Source of the DNA: Gammaproteobacteria bacterium
Lineage (GTDB): Bacteria; Pseudomonadota; Gammaproteobacteria; HK1
Reading direction: 5' to 3'
DNA: 64,000 nucleotides
NCBI GenBank assembly: GCA_012103455.1
Contig: WLWT01000001.1
Location: 1,474,001-1,538,000, forward strand
This document shows positions 35,046 to 43,794 of the stretch, one piece after another. The notes beneath the pieces are model-generated. The model ran no database searches and was not told where the DNA came from. It saw only the letters and a program-made list of their open reading frames with translations. How positions within the stretch are numbered: position 1 is the stretch's first letter; each line of letters begins with the position of its first letter. The position numbers and the translations under genes were made by a program.

Positions 35046-37403
35046 ATGGCACACACCGCACTGATCGCTCCCGGCGATCTGGATTCAGCGTGCGTGTCCC
35101 CCGAGGGCATGACCATTCGCCACAGCGTGCCCGGCAGAATTCGCTGGGAATTACTCGTCCTGAGCGCCAACCAGCGCCTCTGCGCAGACGTGCAGGCCCG
35201 CCTCCGGCTGCATCCCGATGTCGGTAATGCCCACGCCAACCCGGACACCGGTCGGTTGCTGGTGAAGTTCAACTCGAATCTGTCGGAAGAGAACGCAACG
35301 AAGCTGGTGGCCGGTGTAATCGCAGCGACTCCACCGGCACCGACGAGTCCCGCCGCGGAAGTCGTCGATTTGACCCCAGACCCGCAGAGAGAAGACTCAG
35401 AAAGCACATCCTCAGAAAGAACATCCGATGTCGCCACCGGCGTGGCAGTGCTCGGCGGGGCGGCCGTCGTCATTGGCTCAATCGCGACAGGCCAGGTGCT
35501 GTGGTTAGCTGGAATCACTGCAGCGGGCGTAGCTGTGACCTGGGCCGCGGGAAGCATCCGGCGGCGCCTGAGCGGCGACGGGGACACGGCCACCACCATT
35601 GACGCGGACGGCAATGCCGTCAATCTTGGGCCCCTCGGACGTGCGTTGGCGCCCTACCGCAATCAGCTTTTGGTTGCGTCAGGGTTCGCCATCGCGAGTG
35701 TGGGTTTCGCTCTTGGGCGGTATTTTTTCCTAGGCTTAGCCATCAACGTCGTCGTGGGAACGACACTGGCGCTCGCGGCTGGCACGCCGGTAGCCCTCGC
35801 AGGGGTCATGGGGACAGTGTTGGGACTGGGGATCTTGTCGGTCCTGTCCACCACAATCCAGGGGGCGTGCACCTACTACGGCCAGGTAATCACATTCGAT
35901 GCCGCGCACAAGGCCCAGCACCGGCTACGAATCGAGGCCTATCAGCACATGCAATGCGTGGAGATGGCCTACTTCGATACCAGCGACCGAGGCGGTCTAG
36001 TGACCTCCCTCAGTGATGACATCAATCAGCTGGAACATGTGATTTTTGCGGGCTGGGAGGGACTTCGGATCGCAACCAATGGCCTCGCCCTGTGCATTCT
36101 GTTCGGCGTCATTCTCGGTCCGGCTTATCCCCTGCTGGTGGTCGCCGGTGCTCCACTGGTAATACTCGTCTCCGTTGCCATGCAACGCTGGGTGGGCCCC
36201 TTCGCGAGTGCCGCCCGGGAAGAAACGCACCGGCTCAACTCGCGTCTTAGTTCCAATTTCGAAGGCATCGCAACGGTCCGCAGCTTTACCGCCGAAGGTG
36301 AACAGCTGAAGCGGGTCAGCGAGACCAGCACGGCCTACCTGGACCGGAGCCGCAAGGTTGCAGCGCTAGCTTCCACCTATCGCCCGGCTTTCGAAGTCAT
36401 TGTGATCGGTGCGACGGTGATTACCATCCTCGTCGGTGCCGCGGCAGCGGTCTCAAACGTCCTCAGCCCCGGGATGTTCTTCCTGCTGGTCATGGGAACA
36501 CGTCTGCTGCTGTGGCCCCTGACCCAGTTCGGACGCGTGCTGGAAATGGCGCAACGCGGCTGGACCTCGATCACCAATACCTGTCTGATGCTGGAGGCAC
36601 CGCGCGAGCCGATCGACACCGGCGAACCGCTACCGATCGAATCGGTATCCGGCGGCGTTGTGTTCGAAAACGTGCATTTCTCTCACGTCCCCGATGTGCC
36701 TGTATTGACTGGTATCAACCTCAAAGTAGAAGCAGGCAAGACCACAGCAATTATCGGGGCCACCGGTTGCGGCAAGACCACACTGGTCAAATTGCTCCTG
36801 CGTTTTTACGATCTGGACCAGGGTGCCATCAGACTCGATACCACTGAAATCGCTGCCACTGAAATCGCTGATTGCCGGGTCCGCGACCTGCGCGCAGCCA
36901 TTGCCGTGATCAGTCAGGACGTGTTCCTGTTCACTGGCACGATCGCGGAGAACATTTCCCTCGGTAGCCCCCACGCCGACCTGACGGAAATTCAGGAAGC
37001 CGCCCGAGTTGCAGAAGCACACGAGTTCATTGAGGCCTTACCCGAAAGCTACGACACGATCATCGGTGAACAGGGACGCACCCTGTCCGGCGGCCAGCGC
37101 CAACGCCTGTCCATCGCCCGCGCCGTGCTGAAAGATGCGCCCCTGCTGATCCTCGACGAAGCGACCTCCCACGTCGATAACCGAACCCAGGCTCAGATCC
37201 AACAGGCACTGGCACGCCTCAGAATGGGGCGTACGATGATCGTGATCGCCCATCGCCTGACTACGGTCAGCGGCGCCGACACGATCTATGTGCTCAAGGA
37301 CGGTCAAGTCCTGGAACACGGCAATCATCGTCAGCTCCTCGACTGCGACGGGCTCTACGCCCGGCTCTGGAAACTGCAAGTGCCTGACGTTGACTGGGCA
37401 TGA
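35046..37403 (+). CDS. ABC exporter with N-terminal HMA_2-like domain
   Basis: 785 residues. Residues 25-78 form an HMA_2-like domain without the Cys pair: HSVPGRIRWELL, then DVGNAHANPDTGRLLVKFN. Two hydrophobic segments follow (about 135-165), then six exporter helices (200-480), with MAYFDTSDRGGLVTSLSDDI at the coupling region. The ATPase domain has Walker A GATGCGKTT (571-579), LSGGQRQRLSIARAV, LLILDEATSHVD and an intact switch His (VIAHRLTT). A perfect 15-bp duplication adds five residues (ATEIA) after the D-loop-like strand. It heads an operon with an SLC1-type carrier and a P-type ATPase that has the same kind of N-terminal domain. The substrate is unknown; a metal or metal complex is inferred. 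Confidence 0.85.
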   Translation: MAHTALIAPGDLDSACVSPEGMTIRHSVPGRIRWELLVLSANQRLCADVQARLRLHPDVGNAHANPDTGRLLVKFNSNLSEENATKLVAGVIAATPPAPTSPAAEVVDLTPDPQREDSESTSSERTSDVATGVAVLGGAAVVIGSIATGQVLWLAGITAAGVAVTWAAGSIRRRLSGDGDTATTIDADGNAVNLGPLGRALAPYRNQLLVASGFAIASVGFALGRYFFLGLAINVVVGTTLALAAGTPVALAGVMGTVLGLGILSVLSTTIQGACTYYGQVITFDAAHKAQHRLRIEAYQHMQCVEMAYFDTSDRGGLVTSLSDDINQLEHVIFAGWEGLRIATNGLALCILFGVILGPAYPLLVVAGAPLVILVSVAMQRWVGPFASAAREETHRLNSRLSSNFEGIATVRSFTAEGEQLKRVSETSTAYLDRSRKVAALASTYRPAFEVIVIGATVITILVGAAAAVSNVLSPGMFFLLVMGTRLLLWPLTQFGRVLEMAQRGWTSITNTCLMLEAPREPIDTGEPLPIESVSGGVVFENVHFSHVPDVPVLTGINLKVEAGKTTAIIGATGCGKTTLVKLLLRFYDLDQGAIRLDTTEIAATEIADCRVRDLRAAIAVISQDVFLFTGTIAENISLGSPHADLTEIQEAARVAEAHEFIEALPESYDTIIGEQGRTLSGGQRQRLSIARAVLKDAPLLILDEATSHVDNRTQAQIQQALARLRMGRTMIVIAHRLTTVSGADTIYVLKDGQVLEHGNHRQLLDCDGLYARLWKLQVPDVDWA
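36841..36870. repeat. 15-bp perfect in-frame tandem duplication in the ABC exporter
   Basis: The unit ccactgaaatcgctg is present twice (36841-36855 and 36856-36870), giving TEIAATEIA in the ATPase domain between the Walker A helix and the Q-loop. The frame is kept. Confidence 0.95.
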
Positions 37404-37411
37404 GCAAATTG

Positions 37412-37438
37412 TAACCAACCTAACCAACCTAACCAACC
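37412..37438. repeat. 9-bp unit repeated three times between transporter genes
   Basis: Three perfect copies of taaccaacc lie between the ABC exporter stop and the start of the SLC1-type carrier gene, about 25 bases before the latter. Copy number change here would alter the spacing between the two genes. Confidence 0.93.
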
Positions 37439-37464
37439 TATACACTCTGGCTGAGGATTAGCCC

Positions 37465-38814
37465 ATGTCAAGGCAGCACCCACTCTCTTCTTTAGCGCCG
37501 CGAATGACCTTGGCGGCACTGAAAGCACATTCGGACCGGCATGCGGTCGCCTACGCCCTGCTGGGCTTCGCCGGCGGGTTTGCTATTGGCGCCCTGTTCT
37601 CCTTCGATCGACCGCTGGCCGCGCTCCTGTCTCTGATCGTCGATTCCTATGGCGTGATCGCGCCCATCGTCATCTATCTGATCCTGGCACCCACCCTGCT
37701 GCGCATGCTGAAGCGGACCGACCAAGGGGAAGCGACGACCAGGGTCCGCACCATCTTAGGCTGGATCGTCAGCGTTCGGGCGATCGCCTGCCTGTTCGGC
37801 ATCATCCTGGTATCCCTGGCGTACGGGCTGGCGCCGGTCGGTGAACTGGCCGCCGGCGGACTGGCCACCGCCTTGGAAGGTATAGTGGAGACCTTTCGCC
37901 AGCTGATGCTGGAGAGTTCCTACATCTATGCAATCTACGCGACGCTGCTCACCTGCTTCCTGCTCCGGCGACGCGAAGGACGGGTGGTCTCGATATTCAT
38001 GAGCTTTCCCGATGCGGTGGAACGGGTCGGCGAATCGTTTACTTATTTCACGCCATTGTTCACGTTCCTTGTCGGGGTGTATGTGACCACCCTGCCGACC
38101 GTCCTGGCGAATGAACTGAATGCATCTCCATCGGGCCCACTGATGCCGATCGAGATACTGGGCTGGCAAATAGATCCCACCAACGAGGGCGGCATTCTCG
38201 CCATCTATCTTGCCGTGTCGTTCCTGACCGGGGCGGTGTGCACGCTCTGGCATATCTGTCTGCTGGTCTACGCACGGCTCCAGAACCCCTGGTTCAACGT
38301 GCAAAGCTACCTGCGAGACTATTTCGGCCGCATCTATCCTTTACTGTTTGCCACCTCGTCCGAGGCTCTTTCCACCCCACTGAATCTGCACCTGTTGAGC
38401 CGCTGGTACCCCCAGGTGCGCGCCGAGGTGCGGCAGCTGACCCTGACCCTGGGCTCGATCTTCAACATCAACGGCACGCTGATCTGCTGTTTTGTGATGG
38501 TGCCGGCCACCTGCATGCTGCTTGGCCTGGACGTCACCACAACCAGTCTGCTGCTGTGCCTGCCGGTGATTTACATCATTGGTTTCGGCGTTCCCGGCAT
38601 CCCCGGCGAACTGGTGCTGTTCGCGGGACCGATCATGGAAGTTCTCGCCGTGCCACCGGAAGCCCAGGCGGCTTTCCTGCTGGTGTTCATCAGCATCCAG
38701 ATCGGCCTGCCGGACTCGTTCCGGACCGGCGCTAATTCGACCGACGACTGCCTCGCGGCGATCATAATCAACAAAGCCGGCAAACAGGACCCAGGGACCA
38801 ATGCCCCTGGCTAA
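37465..38814 (+). CDS. SLC1-type (dicarboxylate/amino acid:cation symporter family) carrier
   Basis: 449 residues with about eight membrane helices. Family hallmarks are in the right order but diverged: LFATSSEALSTPLNLHL at the place of the Ser-rich hairpin 1, LTLGSIFNINGTLI, then FGVPGIPGELVLFAGPIMEVL as hairpin 2, and SFRTGANSTDDCLAAIIINK in the last helix with the substrate-binding Asn/Asp region. It lies between an ABC exporter and a P-type ATPase and overlaps the latter by 14 bases. Its substrate may be an organic acid that chelates metal; that is a guess from context. Confidence 0.8.
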   Translation: MSRQHPLSSLAPRMTLAALKAHSDRHAVAYALLGFAGGFAIGALFSFDRPLAALLSLIVDSYGVIAPIVIYLILAPTLLRMLKRTDQGEATTRVRTILGWIVSVRAIACLFGIILVSLAYGLAPVGELAAGGLATALEGIVETFRQLMLESSYIYAIYATLLTCFLLRRREGRVVSIFMSFPDAVERVGESFTYFTPLFTFLVGVYVTTLPTVLANELNASPSGPLMPIEILGWQIDPTNEGGILAIYLAVSFLTGAVCTLWHICLLVYARLQNPWFNVQSYLRDYFGRIYPLLFATSSEALSTPLNLHLLSRWYPQVRAEVRQLTLTLGSIFNINGTLICCFVMVPATCMLLGLDVTTTSLLLCLPVIYIIGFGVPGIPGELVLFAGPIMEVLAVPPEAQAAFLLVFISIQIGLPDSFRTGANSTDDCLAAIIINKAGKQDPGTNAPG

Positions 38815-40963
38815 GTGGAGTACACGCAGCGATCTGCCGGGCCGTCTGCGCCTGGCTCATCCGCGCATCCGGGTTCGCGCCGCCGCTGAGCGCGTGGCCG
38901 CAGCGCTCGATCCGATCAGTGGCGTACAGCTTTTCGAGTTGAATACCCGCACCGGGCGCCTGCTGATTCACTACGACCCTGCCGCAATCGTACGTGATGA
39001 GATCCTCAGCGCAGTTGAGCATACCCTTCCGTCCGAGCGGCCACAACCGCAGCGCCGCCGAGTCCAATCCGATGATGTACCGGCTCGGCCGTGGAAGCAC
39101 CTGCAACTCTCCACCTCCAGCTTTGCCCTGACCCTCTGCGGCATCTCGGTTTTCGTCCCGTCGCTTGCCTCTGCGGCGATCGTCATCACCCTGATCTCAT
39201 CGGTACACATCCTGCGCAGTGCCGCGCACTCACTGTTCGTCGAACGCCGCACCCGCGTGGACATCCTCGATGCGGCGGTCGTTCTTCTTTCCCTCGGTTT
39301 CCGCAAGACCCCTGCGGCGGCCCTGATGGTCTGGATCGTTGATGTCGGCGACACCTTGCTCGAGGCTTCATCGAACTCGACGCGCGACGCCTTGTCCCGC
39401 ATCTTCGGCGAGCAGGTACGCCACACCTGGATCCTGGTCGATGGCGTCGAGGTCGAATGTCTTGTTGACCGGCTGGAGGAAGGCGACATCGTCGTGGTTC
39501 GGGCCGGCGAACAAATCCCGGTCGATGGTGTAATCGTCGAGGGCGAAGCGATGGTGGATCAATCCGCCCTGACCGGAGAAGCGGCACCGGTCGAGCGTAT
39601 GCAAACCGAACGCGTTATGGCTATGACGGTGGTACTCGCCGGCCGCATCCTGGTGCAGGTGACCGCTGTGGGCGAGAACACCAGCGCCGGCAAGATGGTA
39701 CGCATCATCGAGCAGGCCCTGGAACATCAGAGCGAAATCGCCCTCATCAGCGAAGAATTCGCCGATCTGATGGTCGTGCCGACCCTGGGACTCGGGGCTG
39801 TGGGTTTCGGAACCACTGGCGCGAGTTCCATGCTGGCCATCATCAATGCGGACTTCGGCACCGGTATCCGTATCGCCGGACCGGTGGCCCTGCTGACTTC
39901 CCTGTCCGTAGCGGCGCGCAACGGCATTCTGATCAAGAACGGCCGCATTCTTGAGTCCATTCACACCCTGGATGCGATCGTCTTCGACAAGACCGGGACG
40001 CTCACCGAAGAAGTTCCGCAGGTAGCCTGCATCACTTGCTGGACCGAGGGGCTCACAGAACGGGAACTCCTCGCCTGGGTGGTCGCAGCCGAAGCCGAGT
40101 TCAACCATCCCATCGCCCAGGCCCTCCGGGCGGAAGCCGCCCGCCAGGATGTCAGCATTCCCGTGGCTACCGACTCCAGGTATCACGTCGGTTTAGGCGC
40201 CGAAGTAGAACTGGTCCAGGGCCGTCTGAAGGTCGGCAGCCGGCGATACATGGAACGCGAAGGCATCGGTCTGGCGGCACGCTCAAGGCCGACGGAACAG
40301 CGCAGCGCCAGTTCCACAGTGTACGTAGCTCTCAACAGCACTTTGATTGGGCAGATCGAACTTTCAGTCCGCGCACGTCCGGAAGCCCGCCGCATCATTC
40401 AAACGCTACGGGAACAGCGCGGCATCAAACACCTATATCTGATCTCCGGAGACCATGAAGAAGCGACTGCTGCCCTCGCGCAGGAACTCGGTTTCGATAC
40501 CTATTTTCACAGCGTCCTGCCGGAGCAGAAGGCCGAGTATGTGGCCAATCTGCAGGCCCAGGGCCTGCGCGTCGGTATGGTTGGCGACGGCATCAACGAT
40601 TCTGCAGCACTATCCCGGGCCGATTGCTCGATTTCTCTGCAAGGTGCATCGGATATAGCTGTTGACATGGCGGACGTGGTCTTCCTGGACGGGAATCTGG
40701 CCAAATTCGAGATGCTGTTCGAGATCTCCGAGAATCTCACCAATAATGTGCGCACCAGTTTTGCCCTGATCGCAATCCCGAATGCGATTCTGATTACCGG
40801 CGCGCTCACCGGCATATTCGGGCTGGGTTCGTCGCTGGTTCTGAATAACCTATTCAACGTTGTCGCATCCGCCAACGGAACCCTCGATCAGAACCGTCAG
40901 CAGCCACCACGACAAACCACCCCGGATCCGGGCCCGCCTCTGCTGACCGAACAGCATGCATGA
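38801..40963 (+). CDS. P1B-like P-type ATPase with HMA_2-like domain and no CPC motif
   Basis: 720 residues. The N-terminal HMA_2-like domain shows DLPGRLRLAHPRIR and LFELNTRTGRLLIHYD without metal-binding Cys. All catalytic parts are intact: TGEAAPV near 258, phosphorylation site FDKTGTLTEEV (Asp396), the P1B-typical His-Pro in EFNHPIAQAL near 435, and VGDGINDSAAL near 595. The membrane motif that is usually CPC or SPC reads DFGTGIRIAGPVALL from Asp351, with no Cys, so ion choice is unknown. Tm helices 1-2 appear short or partly lost, as in other HMA_2-type pumps. It ends the transporter operon. Confidence 0.87.
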   Translation: MPLAKWSTRSDLPGRLRLAHPRIRVRAAAERVAAALDPISGVQLFELNTRTGRLLIHYDPAAIVRDEILSAVEHTLPSERPQPQRRRVQSDDVPARPWKHLQLSTSSFALTLCGISVFVPSLASAAIVITLISSVHILRSAAHSLFVERRTRVDILDAAVVLLSLGFRKTPAAALMVWIVDVGDTLLEASSNSTRDALSRIFGEQVRHTWILVDGVEVECLVDRLEEGDIVVVRAGEQIPVDGVIVEGEAMVDQSALTGEAAPVERMQTERVMAMTVVLAGRILVQVTAVGENTSAGKMVRIIEQALEHQSEIALISEEFADLMVVPTLGLGAVGFGTTGASSMLAIINADFGTGIRIAGPVALLTSLSVAARNGILIKNGRILESIHTLDAIVFDKTGTLTEEVPQVACITCWTEGLTERELLAWVVAAEAEFNHPIAQALRAEAARQDVSIPVATDSRYHVGLGAEVELVQGRLKVGSRRYMEREGIGLAARSRPTEQRSASSTVYVALNSTLIGQIELSVRARPEARRIIQTLREQRGIKHLYLISGDHEEATAALAQELGFDTYFHSVLPEQKAEYVANLQAQGLRVGMVGDGINDSAALSRADCSISLQGASDIAVDMADVVFLDGNLAKFEMLFEISENLTNNVRTSFALIAIPNAILITGALTGIFGLGSSLVLNNLFNVVASANGTLDQNRQQPPRQTTPDPGPPLLTEQHA

Positions 40964-41342
40964 GCCGCCCGGCACGCCAGGCGATTGGAGTGCCCGTTGC
41001 AACGGCGACAGCAAGTCCGATGAATTTTTGTCCCGTTTGACTGCGCATTCCTGCGAACGCACATTGAGATCACCGCTGAACAGCAGGACGTCCAGGGCGG
41101 CTTCCTATCGCCGGAACGGCAATGGCTACGCGGCACTTGTCCGGCCAGGCACCAGAACGCTGTGCTGCACGTGATGAACTGGGGCACCATGAAGCTCATG
41201 TTCTGATTTTTTCACTATACATTTCCCTGATCGCGGCCCCGCCCGGCTACAATCCCACCACTGTCGGCTCCTCCCCTCTACCCGCAGATGAATTATCGTA
41301 TTCGACAATTGACCTGACCAAAGCGATACCGGCAATCGAGCA
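40964..41342. other. Stretch without an identifiable gene after the P-type ATPase
   Basis: About 380 bases. A reverse-strand open segment near 41000-41090 (VLLFSGDLNVRSQE) could be part of a lost gene, but it is too short to name. Nothing else is supported. Confidence 0.45.
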
Positions 41343-41604
41343 AGTTCGGTCCCTTTGAGAGCCTGGAGCAAGCATGCGCCTGGGTGGCTCGATTTGTTGA
41401 CTGGTACAACCACGAGCATCGGCACAGCACCATCTGCTATGTCACGCCTGCGTAACGTCACAGTGGCGCGGAGTAGGTCATTTTAGAGCGCACACAGCAG
41501 ACCGACCTATACAGGCGCCCGCCAGCGTCACCCGCAGCGTTGGAGCGGGCGCACCAGAGGCTGGAGCCCCATCATACAGGAGGTCTATCTCACACCCTGG
41601 TAAG
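41343..41604 (+). pseudogene. IS3-family transposase (OrfB) C-terminal remnant
   Basis: The sequence reads FGPFESLEQACAWVARFVDWYNHEHRHSTICYVTPA, a stop, RHSGAE, a stop, then VILERTQQTDLY, and in a shifted frame RQRHPQRWSGRTRGWSP and EVYLTP. This is the end of an IS3-family integrase, including the WYN-x-x-R-x-H motif, broken by two stops and a shift. Confidence 0.85.
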
Positions 41605-41707
41605 TCCACCGACTCAACAGGGAGAAAGAAATCAAAAGCAACCTAGAGCACACTCTATGAATGACTGAGACGACAACTGCCTTGACAATCACCGGTTACC
41701 CGGTATT

Positions 41708-41926
41708 CGCTTAGACAGTGATCTGCACACCTTCGGTTCGGAGCAGGCTATGCCCTAGCTACCATGGACAGGCGGTAAGAATTTAAATCCTAACTATCTG
41801 AAACGCGCCTTGGACATTTTGCCGAAGAGCGACACCACCGGGGAGTGGCAACACACGCAGGACTACTGGCGCGAGAAAGACGAGTTTCCAGCTATTGATC
41901 TGGAAGGCGAGGTATTCGTCTACCGG
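41708..41926 (+). pseudogene. Flavin-containing monooxygenase, C-terminal fragment
   Basis: One frame reads DLHTFGSEQAMP, a TAG, LPWTGGKNLNPNYLKRALDILPKSD, TQDYWREKDEFPAIDLEGEVFVYR and a stop. The QDYWxEKDExPAIDL ending is typical of Baeyer-Villiger/flavin monooxygenases. Only the last 70 residues remain. Confidence 0.75.
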
Positions 41927-41982
41927 TAGGACGTGGATAGAAATATGGCAGCGGAGGAGGGAAAGCTGCCTGTTCTAAATAT

Positions 41983-42122
41983 GGGCACCTCTAAAAATGC
42001 ACTTTTTCCGCGACTGCGGCGTCAGCTCCGTGCTCCAATCCTCAGGTATCACCTATACACTGCGGTTGTGCGCGCGGTGCTTCCTTGCACTCACGGAAAA
42101 ATTACTATTTTCAGAGGCGCCC
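41983..42122 (+). mobile_element. MITE copy 3 (140 bp), TSD ATAT
   Basis: Same length and orientation as copy 1, with ends GGGCACCTCTAAAAAT and a slightly mutated right repeat. Flanked by ATAT at 41979-41982 and 42123-42126. It lies between the monooxygenase fragment and an IS427-group element. Confidence 0.95.
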
Positions 42123-42137
42123 ATATGCTTTTGCTAG

Positions 42138-42939
42138 GGCCTGTTAACACTAATTATGATAGACTTCGCGTATGAAAATCACCGCATCACGTTAAAATTA
42201 TTCAATAACTTCTTCCTGTTCAAAGAGGTAACGTCAAAATACCCAATTGACTGGTGTTGGACGCCATTTTGTATGTCGCTGAGCATGGTTGCAAGTGGTG
42301 AGGTTTGCCGAAAAAGTTTGGTCATTGGCACAGCCTTTATACTCGCGCCAATCGCTGGGCGAAAAATGGTGTACTCGATAGCGTATTGGCTGCACTACAG
42401 GAAAACGATGTCATCAACATACAGGTCGAGCAGGTATCTTTGGACAGTACAACAGTCAAAGTTCACCCGGATGGGACTGGTGCGTTAAAAAAACGGTCCA
42501 CAGTCGATGGGTAAGTCCCGAGCCGGATGGACAACGAAGATTCATAGGGTTGCGGCAGATGCCACAACAGCAGTGACCTTTTCCCTGTCTGCATGCCACG
42601 TCGAGGATGCGCCGCAGGCCGGGGATTATTGAAATCCTTTGAAAACAATGGCTGGGAAGGGACTCAAGTCATCATGGACAAGGCCTACGAAGGCGATGAG
42701 ACCCGACAGTTGATAGTCGATTTGGGGATGGAGCCCGTTGCGCCACCGAAAAGCAATCGGTTGAGGCCTTGGCAATACGACAAGGAGCTGTATAAAAAGC
42801 GAAATGAAGTAGAGAGATTGTTCCGGCGGCTGAAAGGATTTCGTCGAATCTTTTCACGCTTCGACAAACTGGATGTTGTCTTTATGTTTTTTATCCACTT
42901 CGCCCTTATCGTGCAGGCGTTGAATAGTGTTAACACGCC
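42138..42939 (+). mobile_element. IS5-family (IS427 group) element, 802 bp, transposase broken, TSD CTAG
   Basis: Inverted repeats GGCCTGTTAACACTA and TAGTGTTAACACGCC are flanked by CTAG at 42134-42137 and 42940-42943, the target expected of this family. The transposase is in pieces: LPKKFGHWHSLYTRANRWAKNGVLD and VSLDSTTVKVHPDGTGALKK in one frame, WTTKIHRVAADATTAVTFSLS in another, then VIMDKAYEGDETRQL and RRNEVERLFRRLKGFRRIFSRFDKLDVVF with the final catalytic Glu. Several frameshifts; not functional by itself unless translated by frameshifting. Confidence 0.88.
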
Positions 42940-43017
42940 CTAGTGATTTTGCCTTAAGCAATGCACTCTATAGTGCGATCCGAAGCCGCCTAGGCCTGGC
43001 AAGTTCCAAAAAAGCAC

Positions 43018-43695
43018 TCAGGTACGCTGATTCGACCCCACTCCCCTAAAAAACATCCCGGTTATAGTAATGGCAAACAATGCCAAACCTGTCGGTTCAG
43101 GAACTGCAACAAGTGATGCCGTAGTTATATTGTCGAAAGTAAAAGTATTGTAGTCAGCAAAGAGATCGGATGCAGGAGGATTAGGTCCTCCACCTAGATC
43201 TGTAAACGATACCGACAGGATGCCTAAGGCATCGAAAAAACCTAAGAAGCTGTTGTTTAAATTCAAATTACTAAACACTGCCGTGCCACTTCCACCGACT
43301 ACGGTAACCGCAAAAGGATTGATGATCGCTCCCAGTCTTAAAACATAAACATCACCGCCCCAATAGCTTGTATCCACGGGTAAGTTGTCAAACGTTTTAA
43401 CGACTTCCCTGCTTTGGCTTAAATCAAATAAACATTGGCTAGTGAAACAGAGACCAAAATCAGTATTCTCAATAGTCGCGTTAGAATTGAGAGTGCCATT
43501 TGCAAAGGTAAATGGCGACCTACTGGATCCATCAAGCGGTATATCCTCGAAAGTCTCGGTTTGTATAAAAAGACTCGAATCCAAGCTCCGGGAATTAAAA
43601 CTAAACCTGTCTAACTGAATGGGTAGCCCATGAGCTGCACTCAATATGCTGAAAGATAGGGTAATAAGTATAAGTTTAAAAATCGGATTAGACAT
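43018..43695 (-). CDS. Secreted PEP-CTERM protein
   Basis: 225 residues. It begins with a signal peptide (FKLILITLSFSILSAAHG) and ends with the PEP-CTERM tripartite signal: VPEPTGLALFAITITGMFFRG followed by a basic tail. The body is Ser/Asn/Phe-rich beta sequence with two Cys (LCFTSQCLF) that may form a disulfide. Such proteins are processed by an exosortase, of which none is in this window. The gene is clearly poorer in GC than its neighbours and lies beside IS elements, so it was probably acquired by transfer. Function unknown. Confidence 0.85.
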   Translation of the reverse strand: MSNPIFKLILITLSFSILSAAHGLPIQLDRFSFNSRSLDSSLFIQTETFEDIPLDGSSRSPFTFANGTLNSNATIENTDFGLCFTSQCLFDLSQSREVVKTFDNLPVDTSYWGGDVYVLRLGAIINPFAVTVVGGSGTAVFSNLNLNNSFLGFFDALGILSVSFTDLGGGPNPPASDLFADYNTFTFDNITTASLVAVPEPTGLALFAITITGMFFRGVGSNQRT

Positions 43696-43794
43696 ATCGT
43701 ATCTGCCAGTTGCAATAAAATGCGTGCATTAGGTTACTATCTTCTGGCATGTCAAAGCCCATACTCAGACTTGCCTCAATCATACCCGTGTAAA

